From Falsirhodobacter sp. 20TX0035 (GTDB lineage Bacteria; Pseudomonadota; Alphaproteobacteria; Rhodobacterales; Rhodobacteraceae), in the NCBI RefSeq assembly GCF_028307215.1, contig NZ_JAQMHV010000006.1, positions 62,001 through 126,000 of the forward strand: 64,000 nucleotides of DNA, written 5' to 3'. The notes below the pieces were generated by a model that saw nothing but the letters and a program-made list of their open reading frames with translations, was not told the origin of the DNA and ran no database searches. Positions 53,288 through 64,000 of the stretch are shown in pieces. Position 1 is the first letter of the stretch. Every line of letters starts with the position of its first letter. The position numbers were made by a program, and so were the translations under genes.

Positions 53288-54042
53288 TGCGCGCGCTCCT
53301 GATCCTTCTGGCCTTGGCCCTTCCCGCCGCCGCGCAGGAGGAAAGCATCGTGGCGGGCCTGTCGCAAAGTTCGGTCAGCATCACCACGAACTATGTCGGG
53401 TCCGAGATCCTGATCTTTGGCGCCGTGAAGCGCGACGCCCCCCGCCCCCAGGGCGCGCTGGACGTGATCGTAGCGGTCGAAGGGCCGCACACACCCGTGG
53501 TGGTGCGCCAGAAGGAACGGACGGCCGGCATCTGGATCAACACCGATGCGGTCCGCATCGACAGCGCACCCAGCTTCTATGCCGTGGCCACCACGGGCCC
53601 CTTGGACCGCATCCTGAACCAGACCGACGACCTGCGCCACCGGATCACGATCCGGCAGGCCATCCGCTCCGTCGGCATCAGCTCGGAAACCGAGGAGCCG
53701 CAGGCCTACATGGACGCGCTGCTGCGCATCCGCGAAGGCAGCGGGCGCTACCGCATCAACGAAGGGTCGATCTGGATGGACCAGCAGACGCTGTTCCGCG
53801 CCGATGTGGCCCTGCCCGCCGACCTGACCGAAGGGCAATACCGCGTCCGCATCTTCCTGACCCGGGACGGCCATGTGATCGACATGCTGGAACGCAGCAT
53901 CGGCGTCCGCAAGGCGGGGCTGGAGCGGTTCCTCTACACCCTGTCGCGCGAACAATCGGCGCTTTACGGTCTCCTGTCGCTGGCCATGGCGGTTCTGGCT
54001 GGCTGGGGCGCCTCGGTCATCTTCCAGCGCCTGCGCCGGTAG
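53284..54042 (+). CDS. TIGR02186 family membrane-anchored periplasmic protein
   Basis: This is a 252-residue protein with an N-terminal signal (about 1-18), a periplasmic beta-rich domain that begins VAGLSQSSVSITTNYVGSEI, and a C-terminal membrane helix (about 224-245) followed by QRLRR. The domain matches the uncharacterised TIGR02186 family, found next to TauE-like permeases. It probably forms a complex with the upstream permease, but function is unknown. GGAGG lies 7 bp before the ATG at 53284. Confidence 0.85.
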   Translation: MMRALLILLALALPAAAQEESIVAGLSQSSVSITTNYVGSEILIFGAVKRDAPRPQGALDVIVAVEGPHTPVVVRQKERTAGIWINTDAVRIDSAPSFYAVATTGPLDRILNQTDDLRHRITIRQAIRSVGISSETEEPQAYMDALLRIREGSGRYRINEGSIWMDQQTLFRADVALPADLTEGQYRVRIFLTRDGHVIDMLERSIGVRKAGLERFLYTLSREQSALYGLLSLAMAVLAGWGASVIFQRLRR

Positions 54043-54154
54043 GGCTTTTGCCGCGAAGGGGCCCGGCGACTTGGCAAGCCTGCGGGCGCAAGTGCTGTCC
54101 AAAGCCCTTTGACGCCCGGGATCAGGACAGTGCGCTCGCGATCATTCATATCCG

Positions 54155-54255
54155 TTGGGGGCCGTTAACGGAGGGGCTCGACGGAGCTTACAACAAGGGG
54201 ATCCGGACTCTCCTTGTCCCCTTAAGGCCAAGCGCCAAGCGCAATCGGCCCCCAA
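54155..54255. other. Candidate structured RNA or complex inverted repeat
   Basis: In the 276-bp gap between two convergent genes, TTGGGGGCCG (54155-54164) and CGGCCCCCAA (54246-54255) are perfect complements 81 bases apart. Between them lie GCTC/GAGC (54176-54187), the 9-bp ACAAGGGGA/TCTCCTTGT with one G-T pair (54193-54217) and a GCGC/GCGC mini-hairpin near 54231-54241. Together these can be drawn as a closed multi-branch fold. No known RNA family is recognised, and no promoter or terminator is clear. Confidence 0.35.
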
Positions 54256-54318
54256 AAGGATGCGGTCTTCGCACGCGACAGCGTCTCAGATATCAATTTT
54301 CGGGCAGTAGGAACCCGC

Positions 54319-55110
54319 TCACGCGCGGTGAGCGCCGGCGGCCAGATCGGCGATGAAGGCCAGCACCTCGTCCACCGGGCGGCCCTCGCCGATCAGCTTC
54401 ACGATTGCGGACCCCACCACGCAGCCATCGGCGATGGAGGCGATGCCTTCGGCCGCCTCGGCCGTGGTGATGCCGAAGCCGACGATCACCGGCAGGTCGG
54501 TGGAGGCCTTGATCCGCGTCACCTCGGGGGCGACGTCGGACGGCTGCGGCGCCGCCGCCCCCGTGATCCCGTTGATCGACACGTAATAGACAAAGCCCGA
54601 GGTGTTCTGCAGCACGCGCGGCAAGCGCGCGGCGTCCGTCGTGGGGGTGGCCAGCCGAATGAAGTTCAGACCCGCCTTCTGGGCCGGAAGGCACAACTCG
54701 TCATCCTCCTCGGGCGGCAGGTCGACGACGATCAGCCCGTCGATGCCGGCGGCGACGGCGTCGACCAGGAAGCGGTCCACCCCGCGGGAATAGATCGGGT
54801 TGTAGTAGCCCATCAGCACGATGGGGGTGGTGGTGTCGCCTTCGCGGAAGCGGCGGGCAATCTCCAGCGTGCGGTCCAGCGTCTGGCCGCCTTCCAGCGC
54901 GCGCTGCCCCGCCTGCTGGATGGTGGACCCGTCCGCCATGGGATCGGTGAAGGGCATGCCCAGCTCGATCACGTCCACGCCCGCGGCGGGCATCCCCCGC
55001 ATGACCGCCAGCGTCGTCTCCGCATCGGGATCGCCGGCCATCAGATAGGCGACGAAGGCCTTCTTGTTCTGGTCCTTCAGGGCGGCGAACTTCGCATCGA
55101 TCCGGGTCAT
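54319..55110 (-). CDS. trpA: Tryptophan synthase alpha subunit
   Basis: TrpA cleaves indole-3-glycerol phosphate and passes indole to TrpB. The product is 263 residues and complete. The catalytic residues sit in [15 protein letters not shown] (E49, D60), and [10 protein letters not shown] is the phosphate-binding loop. The family phrase is GVPFSDP; here Met and Thr replace Val and Ser, which are conservative changes. It stands alone, with trpB outside the window or elsewhere, and is divergent from ychF. Confidence 0.95.
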   Translation of the reverse strand: MTRIDAKFAALKDQNKKAFVAYLMAGDPDAETTLAVMRGMPAAGVDVIELGMPFTDPMADGSTIQQAGQRALEGGQTLDRTLEIARRFREGDTTTPIVLMGYYNPIYSRGVDRFLVDAVAAGIDGLIVVDLPPEEDDELCLPAQKAGLNFIRLATPTTDAARLPRVLQNTSGFVYYVSINGITGAAAPQPSDVAPEVTRIKASTDLPVIVGFGITTAEAAEGIASIADGCVVGSAIVKLIGEGRPVDEVLAFIADLAAGAHRA

Positions 55111-55229
55111 GGCACTCTCTCCTGCTGTGCCTTTCTGGTAGGGAAAAGCGGGCGGCGGTGCAATGGCCGTGCTTGCGCGGGGGGCGGATGCAGCCTATTT
55201 GGGGCGCGACGCCAGCAAGGGGAATGATG

Positions 55230-56327
55230 ATGGGCTTTCGCATGGGTATCGTGGGCTTGCCGAACGTGGGCAAATCCACCCTCTTCAACGCGCTGACCCG
55301 CACGGCGGCGGCGCAGGCGGCCAACTTCCCCTTCTGCACCATCGAGCCGAACGTGGGCGAGGTGGCGGTGCCCGACGCGCGGCTGGACAAGCTGGCCGCG
55401 ATCGCGGGATCGAAGCAGATCATCCCCACGCGGATGACCTTCGTGGACATCGCGGGCCTCGTGCGCGGCGCGTCGAAGGGCGAAGGGCTGGGCAACCAGT
55501 TCCTGGCCAACATCCGCGAATGCGACGCCATCGCCCACGTGCTGCGCTGCTTCGAGGATGGCGACATCACCCATGTGGAAGGCCGTATCGACCCAGTGGC
55601 GGACGCCGAGACGATCGAGACCGAGCTGATGCTGGCCGACATGGAATCGATCGAACGTCGTCTGGCCAACCTCGCCCGCAAGCTGAAGGGCGGCGACAAG
55701 GACGCGTTGGATCAGGACCGTCTTCTGCGCGCCGCGCAGGCCGCGCTGAACGACGGCAAGCCCGCCCGCACCGTGGCCGTGTCGGCCGATGATGAAAAGC
55801 AGTGGCGGATGCTGCAACTGCTGACCTCCAAGCCCATCCTCTATGTCTGCAACGTGGAGGAGTCGGCGGCAGCGGAAGGCAACAGCCAGTCCGCGCGCGT
55901 GGCCGCCATGGCCGCGGCGCAGGGCGCGGGCACCGTCGTCATCTCCGCCCGGATCGAGGAGGAGATCAGCCAGCTGGACGCCGAGGAAGCCGAGATGTTC
56001 CTAGGCGAGATGGGTCTGGAGGAGGCCGGCCTGGACCGCCTGATCCGCGCAGGATACGAGCTTCTGGGCCTTCAAACCTATTTTACCGTGGGCCCGAAAG
56101 AGGCGCGCGCCTGGACGATCCACAAGGGCATGCTGGCTCCGCAGGCCGCCGGCGTGATCCATGGCGATTTCGAGAAGGGCTTCATCCGCGCCGAAACCGT
56201 CGCCTATGACGACTACATTGCCGGCAAGGGCGAGGCGGGCGCGAAAGAGGCGGGCAAGTTCCGGGTCGAGGGCAAGACCTACGAGGTGAAGGACGGCGAC
56301 GTGCTTCACTTCCTGTTCAACGGCTGA
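55230..56327 (+). CDS. ychF: Redox-regulated ATPase YchF (Obg family)
   Basis: This is a ribosome-associated P-loop NTPase of 365 residues. It begins MGFRMGIVGLPNVGKSTLFN (P-loop 9-17) and has FVDIAGLVRGASKGEGLGN (71-89). The base-specificity motif is NVEE instead of NKxD, which explains the ATP preference of this family. It ends in a TGS domain (about 280-365). Three ATGs occur in tandem (55224, 55227, 55230); the last fits the SD spacing and the family start. Confidence 0.94.
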   Translation: MGFRMGIVGLPNVGKSTLFNALTRTAAAQAANFPFCTIEPNVGEVAVPDARLDKLAAIAGSKQIIPTRMTFVDIAGLVRGASKGEGLGNQFLANIRECDAIAHVLRCFEDGDITHVEGRIDPVADAETIETELMLADMESIERRLANLARKLKGGDKDALDQDRLLRAAQAALNDGKPARTVAVSADDEKQWRMLQLLTSKPILYVCNVEESAAAEGNSQSARVAAMAAAQGAGTVVISARIEEEISQLDAEEAEMFLGEMGLEEAGLDRLIRAGYELLGLQTYFTVGPKEARAWTIHKGMLAPQAAGVIHGDFEKGFIRAETVAYDDYIAGKGEAGAKEAGKFRVEGKTYEVKDGDVLHFLFNG

Positions 56328-56366
56328 CCCCTTGCGCCCGGCGCGCGGATCGGGGAAGCACGAAGC

Positions 56367-57023
56367 ATGAACATGCTTCCCTTCACCTTGGGTTCCGCGC
56401 GCCTGCAGGCCATGGGCTCCGGCGCGGTGCACTGGCCGGATCAGGATCTGCTGCTGGTGTCGGACCTGCATCTTGGAAAGTCCGAACGCATGGCCCGGCG
56501 CGGCGGCGCGCTGCTGCCCCCGTATGAGACATGGGACAGCCTGACACGGCTGGAGGCGGACCTTCGAGCGACCGGGGCCCGGCGCGTGATTTGCCTCGGT
56601 GACAGTTTCGACGATGCGGAGGCCGCCCTGGCCGAGGCGGAGCTGGCCTGGCTGGCCCGCCTGATAGACGGTCGGGACTGGACATGGATCGCGGGCAATC
56701 ACGATCCTGTCCCCATGGCCGTGGGCGGCACGCATCTGGAGGAGCTTCAGATCGGCGCGCTGGCCCTTCGGCATATTGCTAATGGCGAAGGCCACGAACT
56801 TTCGGGCCACTACCACCCCAAGGCCCGTCTGGCCGGGGTGACGCGGCCCTGCTTCCTTGTGGACCAGCGCCACGCCATCCTGCCCGCCTATGGCACCTAT
56901 ACCGGCGGGCTCTGGTGCCATGACGCGGTGCTGGCGGATCAGATGGGGGATGGCGCCTGCGTCATCCTGACCGGCCCCCGCCCCATCGCGGTCCCGCTGC
57001 ACCGGACGGCACGGCGGGCCTGA
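56367..57023 (+). CDS. pdeM: PdeM-like metallophosphoesterase (ligase-associated type)
   Basis: This is a 218-residue phosphoesterase. VSDLHLGKSERMARRG (31-46; D33, H35), GDSFDD (78-83), AGNHDP (109-114), GHYHPK and ILPAYGTYTGGL match the PdeM group, usually encoded with an ATP-dependent DNA ligase and an Lhr-type helicase for DNA repair. None of those partners is adjacent here; ychF precedes it and folD converges. The name is by sequence pattern, and the repair role is inherited from the family. Confidence 0.8.
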   Translation: MNMLPFTLGSARLQAMGSGAVHWPDQDLLLVSDLHLGKSERMARRGGALLPPYETWDSLTRLEADLRATGARRVICLGDSFDDAEAALAEAELAWLARLIDGRDWTWIAGNHDPVPMAVGGTHLEELQIGALALRHIANGEGHELSGHYHPKARLAGVTRPCFLVDQRHAILPAYGTYTGGLWCHDAVLADQMGDGACVILTGPRPIAVPLHRTARRA

Positions 57024-57026
57024 AGG

Positions 57027-57911
57027 TCAGGGCGTCAGGCCTTCCGGTTCGGCCAGCCCGTTCGCGCGGCAGCAGGCCGTCACGGTGTTGGCCAGCAAGC
57101 AGGCGATGGTCATCGGGCCCACCCCGCCCGGCACCGGGGTGATCGCCCCCGCCACCTGCGACGCGCCAGCGAAGTCCACATCGCCTACCAGACGGTTCTT
57201 GCCGTCCCGCTCCACCCGGTTGATGCCGACATCGATCACGGTGGCGCCGGGCTTGATCCAGTCGGCCGGAACCATCTCCGCCCGCCCCACGGCGGCGACG
57301 AGGATGTCGGCCCGGCGGCACACCTCGGCCAGATCCTTCGTGCGGCTGTGGGCGATGGTCACGGTGCAGCTGTCGCCCAGCAGAAGCTGCGCCATCGGCT
57401 TGCCCACGATGTTCGACCGGCCCAGCACCACCGCATTCAGCCCCGACAGGCTGCCGTGGTGGTCGCGCAGCATCATCAGGCATCCCAGCGGCGTGCAGGG
57501 CACCATCGCCTTCTGCCCCGTGCCCAGAAGGCCCACGTTCAGGATGTGGAACCCGTCCACGTCCTTGGCCGGATCCAGCGCGTTGATGACCTTGGCCGCG
57601 TCCATATGCGCGGGCAACGGCAGCTGCACCAGGATGCCGTGCACGGCCGGATCGGCGTTCAGCCGGTCGATCAGGGCCAGCAGGTCGGCTTCGGGCGTGT
57701 CGAGGTCAAGGCGATGCTCGAAGCTCGCCATGCCGACCTCCAGCGTCATCTTGTGCTTGTTCGTGACATAGACGTTCGAGGCCGGATCCTCGCCCACCAG
57801 CACCACGGCCAAGCCCGGCACGATGCCCTGCGCCTTCAGCCGGGCCACGTGTTCCGCCACCTGCCCCCGCACCTTTGCCGCAAATGCCTTGCCGTCGATG
57901 ATCGTCGCCAT
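57027..57911 (-). CDS. folD: Bifunctional methylene-THF dehydrogenase/methenyl-THF cyclohydrolase
   Basis: FolD interconverts 5,10-methylene- and 10-formyl-tetrahydrofolate with NADP. The product is 294 residues. It has the active-site segment YVTNKHK (48-54), where K54 is catalytic, [30 protein letters not shown] for NADP binding and [12 protein letters not shown] near the end. The gene stops 3 bp from pdeM in convergent orientation. Confidence 0.96.
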   Translation of the reverse strand: MATIIDGKAFAAKVRGQVAEHVARLKAQGIVPGLAVVLVGEDPASNVYVTNKHKMTLEVGMASFEHRLDLDTPEADLLALIDRLNADPAVHGILVQLPLPAHMDAAKVINALDPAKDVDGFHILNVGLLGTGQKAMVPCTPLGCLMMLRDHHGSLSGLNAVVLGRSNIVGKPMAQLLLGDSCTVTIAHSRTKDLAEVCRRADILVAAVGRAEMVPADWIKPGATVIDVGINRVERDGKNRLVGDVDFAGASQVAGAITPVPGGVGPMTIACLLANTVTACCRANGLAEPEGLTP

Positions 57912-58032
57912 GTGGATCCCCTTCTGCTGCCCCCTCTTATCCGCTGGGATGGAAAGGGGTCAATCGCGCCGCAGCATGAAGACGAGGGGCGATAACGGAA
58001 AGATCATCGGGCGCCAGCGGGCCCGAAAACAA

Positions 58033-58065
58033 AAGCCCCAAAACCATTCTCAGGTTTCGGGGCTT
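58033..58065 (-). terminator. Terminator of ftsH
   Basis: AAGCCCC-A-AAACC (58033-58045) and GGTTT-C-GGGGCTT (58053-58065) form a 13-bp stem with one mismatch and a 7-nt loop. On the minus strand it runs into TTTTGTTTT. It lies 16 bp past the ftsH stop and about 120 bp before folD, so the two genes are transcriptionally separated. Confidence 0.8.
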
Positions 58066-58081
58066 CATGTCACACCTCGGT

Positions 58082-59980
<1,899 letters not shown>

Positions 59981-60041
59981 AAGTCGTCTCCCCTGACACG
60001 TCAAACCCGCAAGGACGCGGGGCACTTCGGCCACAAGATAG

Positions 60042-61232
60042 TCATTCGCGCGGGGGGTTCAATCCGATAAGCGGCGGTTCCCGGCGGGCGGTCCAGCTTC
60101 CAAGGCCTGCAAGCGGGGCGGCAACCAGGGTTTCGCCCCGCCACACCGCCGGGGAGGCGAGGAGGCTGCGGCGCGGCAGGCCACTGTTGCGCCATGTGGG
60201 GCATCGGGCCACCGCCTCCCCCAACGCGGCGATGTGCAGGTCAGGATGCGCGGGGCCGTCCAGCCGCCAACCGTCCCACGGGTCCGTCGCCGGGGTGCAG
60301 AAGCCGCGCACCGCCGCCCATTCGCGGTAGATCCGCCACGCTCCGTTCTGCGCCACCATGCCGCAGCCCTGCACGGCGGCGGGGCGGCCATTCGTCAAGG
60401 CGTCCATCGCACGTGCGACCGAAACGGCGCGGGGCGCGTAAGGCTGCCGCCCGACCCACGCCACGGCGCGCAGCAGCAGGCGACGGCGCATCTCTGGGTC
60501 CAGCCCCTCCGGGTTCAGAAGAACATCGCCACGGTCCTGTTGCAGGTGATGGCGGGCGGCGGTGTCGGTGGCGGCGTCCAGCGCCGCCCGAGCCTTTGCC
60601 AGATGCTGCGCCACTTCGGCCAGACGGTCCCGAGTCAGGCCAAGCGGCAAATCGCCCAGCGCCTGACGCGCGCGAGCGCGTTCATAGGTGGTGTCGGTGT
60701 TGGTGGGATCCTCGGCCCACCTTACCCTCCGGGCGCGCAGAAGGTCGCGCAACTCCTCCCGCCCCACGGACAGAAGGGGGCGGCGCCAGTGAAGGCCATG
60801 CTCCTCCCACGCCGGGGACATGGCGGAAAGACCGTCCAGCCCGGCGCCGCGCGCCAGCCGCATCAGAAAGGTTTCGGCCACATCGTCGCGCGTGTGGCCA
60901 AGGGCGATGGTGCCGATGCCTTGGTCCCGGGCCCAGCCGGCCATCAGGCGACGGCGGGCGCGACGGGCGGCGTCGGGCAGATTGCCCCGCCCGTCCCACT
61001 GCCAGCGCAGCACCTGATGGGGCACCTGCAGACGGGCGCACAGGTCGGCCACCTGCCGCGCTTCCTCTGCCGCTTCCGGCCGCAGGCCGTGATCGACGGT
61101 GACGGCGCGGCAGGGGATCCCCGCCTCGGCCGCCAGCAGCAGAAGCGCCACGGAATCGCCGCCCCCGGAAACGGCAAGGCCCAGGACCGGCGGCACCGGT
61201 CCCAGGCCTGTCAGAAACCGCGCCTGCGGCAT
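60042..61232 (-). CDS. tilS: tRNA(Ile)-lysidine synthetase
   Basis: TilS converts C34 of tRNA-Ile(CAU) to lysidine, which changes its identity from Met to Ile. The product is 396 residues. The PP-loop ATP motif is AVSGGGDS (20-27), followed by [14 protein letters not shown] and [20 protein letters not shown]. It overlaps the cpoB stop by one base (TGATG). The remaining C-terminal half is less conserved, as is normal. Confidence 0.94.
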   Translation of the reverse strand: MPQARFLTGLGPVPPVLGLAVSGGGDSVALLLLAAEAGIPCRAVTVDHGLRPEAAEEARQVADLCARLQVPHQVLRWQWDGRGNLPDAARRARRRLMAGWARDQGIGTIALGHTRDDVAETFLMRLARGAGLDGLSAMSPAWEEHGLHWRRPLLSVGREELRDLLRARRVRWAEDPTNTDTTYERARARQALGDLPLGLTRDRLAEVAQHLAKARAALDAATDTAARHHLQQDRGDVLLNPEGLDPEMRRRLLLRAVAWVGRQPYAPRAVSVARAMDALTNGRPAAVQGCGMVAQNGAWRIYREWAAVRGFCTPATDPWDGWRLDGPAHPDLHIAALGEAVARCPTWRNSGLPRRSLLASPAVWRGETLVAAPLAGLGSWTARREPPLIGLNPPRE

Positions 61233-62056
61233 CAGTTGCAGCCAAGCCCCGTGGCAGAGGTCTGCGCCTCGGTCGCGGCGTTGCTGCCGGCGAAGCGGTT
61301 GCCCACCTCGGCCAACGTGACGCAGGCCTGCTGCGTCTGGCCCAGATCGCCCAGACGCTGGCCCACGCGCAGCAAGGCGTCCGCCGCCCGCGGCCCTTCC
61401 GGATCGCCCGAAAACGCGTCGAGATAGGAACGCGCCGCGTCCTGCGTGCGGTTCAGCTGGCTCAGCGCTTCGCCGCGCAGATACAGCGCCTCATAGGTCA
61501 GGGGGCCGCCCGTGTAGGTCTGGGCAAAGGCCTCAAGCTGGTCAGCGGCGGCTTGAAAGTCACCCTGACCGAGCACCCCCTTGGCCCGGTCAAAGTCCGC
61601 CTGTTCCTGCACGGCAAGCTGCGATGTGGTGCCCGCGGCGGCGGCCGGGGCGGAAGGGGCCGGGGCGGAAGGGGCCGTGTCGGCCTCGCCGCCCAGCGTG
61701 GCCTGCGGAGGGATCGCACCGACATCGCCGCCTTCCAGTTCCGTGACCCGGAACTGCAGGTCGCCCAGCTGGTTCGTGCCCTGCTGGACGACGCGGTTCA
61801 GCCGAAGCTCCACCTCCTCGGTCCGGCCGGTGAGGCGCTGGATCGACGCCTCGATCGTGTCGAGCCGTTGAAGCGCGGAGCCGCCCGCGGCTCCGCTGTT
61901 GATCGCGCCGGTGCTGACCAGTTCGCGCTTCAGGCTGTTGAACTGCGCTTCAAGCTGGCTCAGTTCCGCTTGGATGTCGGCCAGCGACTGCGCCCGATCC
62001 TGCGCGAACGCAGAGACGGGCAGCAGCGCCAGCGTCAGGATCAGGGCGAAGCGCAT
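61232..62056 (-). CDS. cpoB: Tol-Pal system protein CpoB (YbgF)
   Basis: This is a 274-residue periplasmic protein with a signal peptide of about 18 residues (…PVSAFA). It continues with a trimerising coiled coil (about 24-110), an Ala/Pro-rich linker and TPR repeats (about 150-270; FDRAKGVLGQGDFQAAADQL). CpoB links Tol-driven envelope constriction with PBP1B activity in E. coli. It is directly adjacent to pal, with no gap between the pal stop and its ATG. Confidence 0.92.
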   Translation of the reverse strand: MRFALILTLALLPVSAFAQDRAQSLADIQAELSQLEAQFNSLKRELVSTGAINSGAAGGSALQRLDTIEASIQRLTGRTEEVELRLNRVVQQGTNQLGDLQFRVTELEGGDVGAIPPQATLGGEADTAPSAPAPSAPAAAAGTTSQLAVQEQADFDRAKGVLGQGDFQAAADQLEAFAQTYTGGPLTYEALYLRGEALSQLNRTQDAARSYLDAFSGDPEGPRAADALLRVGQRLGDLGQTQQACVTLAEVGNRFAGSNAATEAQTSATGLGCN

Positions 62057-62614
62057 TTACGCCCCCGCGCCCGCTTGCAGCACCGTCACCGCGCGGCGGT
62101 TCTGGGCGTAGCACGACTCTTCCGAGCAGGTCGCCGCCGGGCGTTCCTTGCCGTAAGACACGGTGCGGATGCGGCTGGGCGCCACCCCCTGCGAGATCAG
62201 GAAGTCCTGCGCCGACGACGCGCGACGGGCGCCAAGCGCGAGGTTGTATTCGCGCGTGCCCTTTTCGTCGGCATGACCTTCGACGATGATGGCATAGCCC
62301 GGATGGCTGTTCAGCCACTGCGCCTGACCGGCCAGAACCTGGCGGCCTTCGTCGTTCAGCGTAGCCTGGTCGTAGTTGAACAGGATGCGGTCGCCGACGC
62401 GCTGGCTGAAATAGGCCTGGCTGTTGGGATCGTTCGGATCGCCCAGACCCGACGTGCCGACGCTGCCGACGCCACCCTGCCCGTAGGCGCCGTTGGCACC
62501 ATAGGCGCCATCCGCACCGGCGCCCGCGCCGCCGGCGCCGAAGCGGTTGGGGTTGTTGCAGGCGGCCACGCCCAGCACGGCGACCAGCATCAGCGCCTTG
62601 GGAAGAAAGCTCAT
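62057..62614 (-). CDS. pal: Peptidoglycan-associated lipoprotein
   Basis: Pal is an outer-membrane lipoprotein of 185 residues that binds peptidoglycan and TolB. The lipobox is GVAAC (Cys19). A Gly/Ala-rich linker (about 25-55) precedes the OmpA-like domain with VEGHADEKGTREYNLALGAR, the diaminopimelate-binding segment. The start at 62614 follows GAGGA; a longer open frame upstream has no homology. It lies 72 bp downstream of tolB in the same direction. Confidence 0.95.
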   Translation of the reverse strand: MSFLPKALMLVAVLGVAACNNPNRFGAGGAGAGADGAYGANGAYGQGGVGSVGTSGLGDPNDPNSQAYFSQRVGDRILFNYDQATLNDEGRQVLAGQAQWLNSHPGYAIIVEGHADEKGTREYNLALGARRASSAQDFLISQGVAPSRIRTVSYGKERPAATCSEESCYAQNRRAVTVLQAGAGA

Positions 62615-62686
62615 CGACACGTCCTCTTGTTGTATGTCCGTCAGGATAGCAGGTTTCGGCCGCCCGTCCAACGGGCGCGCCGGAGG

Positions 62687-63997
62687 TTACGGCAGCAGCG
62701 GCGACCAGTCGGGATCGGACGCCCCGCCCTGCGTCGGCACGCGCTTCAGGTTGCGCCCCGAGATGTCGACCGAATAAAGCGCGGGCTCCCCGCTCGCGCC
62801 CGCGCTTTCACGGGTGAACATCAGCACGCGGCCGTTCGGCGCCCAGGTCGGGCCCTCGTCCAGGAACGAGGAGGTCAAGAGACGCTCTTCCGAGCCATCG
62901 GTGCGCATCACGCCAATGTGGAAGCGGCCCTCGGACTGCTTGGTGAAGGCGATCATGTCGCCGCGCGGCGACCAGACGGGCGTGTTGTAGCGCCCCGATC
63001 CGGCCGAGATGCGGCGCGCCTCGCCGCCGCCGGCGGACATGACGTAGATCTGCGATTCGCCCGAACGGTCGCTTTCGAACACGATCTGCCGCCCGTCCGG
63101 AGAGAAGCTGGGCCCCGTCTCGATCGAGGGGGAGTTCGTGAGCTGGCGACGCTGCCCGCTTTGCGTGTCCAGCGTGTAGATGTCGGAGTTGCCGCCCTGT
63201 TCAAGGCTGAACACCACCGTCCGCCCGTCGGGCGAGAAGCGGGGCGCGAAGGTCATCGTGCCCGGCTGCTGGTCCAGACCGCGCGTCTGCATGTTCGCGG
63301 TGTTCAGCAGGTAGATGCGCGGGAAACCCGACTGGTAGGAGGTGTAGAGGATCTGGTTGCCCTTCGGGCTGAAGCGCGGCGCCAGCACGAGGTCCGACCC
63401 GGTGGTCAGGTACTGGGTGTTCGCCCCGTCATAGTCCATGATCGCCAGACGCTTCACACGGCGGTCCTTCGGGCCGCTTTCCAGCACGTGCACCACGCGG
63501 CTGTCGAAATACGGGCCCTCGCCCGTGATGCGGCTGTAGACGGCGTCGGCCACCTTGTGGGCCATGCGGCGCCAGGTGTCCGTGGTGCCCGCGAATTGCA
63601 GGCCATCGCCCAGCGGCTGCCCCGAGAAGACGTCGAACAGGCGGAACTGCACCGTGATGCGGTTGCCCTGCTGGATGACGTTGCCGGTGATCAGCGCCTG
63701 CGCGTTGATCGCCTTCCAGTCGTTGTAGGCCACGGGCGCGTCGAAGCTCGCCACGTTGGAGATGAAGGCCGAAGACGGGATCTCGCGGAAGAGGCCGGTG
63801 CCCGACAAATCGGCCGCGATCAGGCGGCTGATGTCGCCCGCCACCTGCCCGCCGCCCGAAAAGGTCGGCAGGGCGAAGGGCAGCGGCTCGATCACGCCTT
63901 CGGTGATCTCGATCCGGAGGGGGCCCTGCTGGGCATGGGCCACGCCCCCGAACAGGGAAAGCGCAAGCGCGGCGGCGGTGGTGAGGGTTCTGAACAT
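62687..63997 (-). CDS. tolB: Tol-Pal system periplasmic protein TolB
   Basis: TolB is a periplasmic beta-propeller of 436 residues connecting the TolQRA motor to Pal. The signal peptide is about 22 residues (…GGVAHA). An N-terminal alpha/beta domain (about 25-165) is followed by propeller repeats with the motif FSPDGRxIVF (for example [14 protein letters not shown] and [14 protein letters not shown]). The gene is complete, starting 3 bases from the window end. tolQ/R/A would be expected beyond the right edge. Confidence 0.96.
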   Translation of the reverse strand: MFRTLTTAAALALSLFGGVAHAQQGPLRIEITEGVIEPLPFALPTFSGGGQVAGDISRLIAADLSGTGLFREIPSSAFISNVASFDAPVAYNDWKAINAQALITGNVIQQGNRITVQFRLFDVFSGQPLGDGLQFAGTTDTWRRMAHKVADAVYSRITGEGPYFDSRVVHVLESGPKDRRVKRLAIMDYDGANTQYLTTGSDLVLAPRFSPKGNQILYTSYQSGFPRIYLLNTANMQTRGLDQQPGTMTFAPRFSPDGRTVVFSLEQGGNSDIYTLDTQSGQRRQLTNSPSIETGPSFSPDGRQIVFESDRSGESQIYVMSAGGGEARRISAGSGRYNTPVWSPRGDMIAFTKQSEGRFHIGVMRTDGSEERLLTSSFLDEGPTWAPNGRVLMFTRESAGASGEPALYSVDISGRNLKRVPTQGGASDPDWSPLLP

Positions 63998-64000
63998 TCT

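Overview
The window is chromosomal DNA from an alphaproteobacterium, most likely a member of the Rhodobacteraceae (Rhodobacter/Paracoccus/roseobacter type). The reasons are the high G+C by eye, the hisS-hisZ-hisG cluster with short-form HisG, HisRS of the alphaproteobacterial sequence type, rsmI-yraN-gshB divergent from a penicillin-binding-protein-activator-like lipoprotein, the family pairs DUF1489 and TauE/TIGR02186, and the tolB-pal-cpoB-tilS-ftsH order. Genes are tightly packed, with many 1-8 bp overlaps inside operons and several convergent pairs whose stop codons overlap or nearly touch. I saw no rRNA, tRNA, CRISPR array, complete insertion sequence or prophage.

Layout from left to right. 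(1) 1-2.7 kb: tyrC (cut by the window edge) and hisC, then rpsD with its own promoter and terminator. (2) 2.7-9.2 kb: an MFS exporter and a complete dipeptide ABC operon dppABCDF, all on the minus strand. (3) 9.4-16.9 kb: a DUF1489 gene, the histidine genes hisG/hisZ/hisS, a SlyX-like gene and dnaE. (4) 17.1-21.7 kb: a first nucleoside-type (BMP family) ABC importer with ATPase, two permeases and binding protein. (5) 21.9-28.4 kb: a GH25 lipoprotein, the zinc system znuB-znuC-zur divergent from znuA, a lipid-kinase-like gene, a metallophosphoesterase and a GAPDH paralogue. (6) 28.4-32.7 kb: a less G+C-rich, gene-poor accessory patch with an O-acyltransferase, an O-antigen-ligase-like protein and decayed coding fragments. 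(7) 32.7-46.9 kb: hemP, gshB, yraN, rsmI, the LpoA-like lipoprotein, glnD, murJ, a rhomboid-like protein without catalytic residues, trpS, a membrane protein of unknown function, an ilvE-type aminotransferase, a universal stress protein, nfu, tsaB and rimI. (8) 46.9-54.0 kb: a second BMP-type importer operon running into a purine nucleoside phosphorylase, then a TauE/SafE permease paired with a TIGR02186 protein. (9) 54.3-64 kb: trpA, ychF, pdeM, folD, ftsH, tilS, cpoB, pal and tolB.

How the parts work together: the second BMP operon and its phosphorylase form a plausible nucleoside uptake and phosphorolysis unit, while the first BMP operon is a diverged parallel importer. Zur, ZnuC and ZnuB are co-transcribed and face znuA across a short shared control region, so the regulator sits inside the zinc regulon it probably controls. 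The Tol-Pal accessory genes are collinear. Most of the window is conserved core. The least explained parts are the 28.4-32.7 kb patch, the RBS-hiding hairpin in front of the MFS gene, the catalytically empty rhomboid, the small ORF coupled to hemP, and a structured non-coding stretch at about 54.16-54.26 kb.
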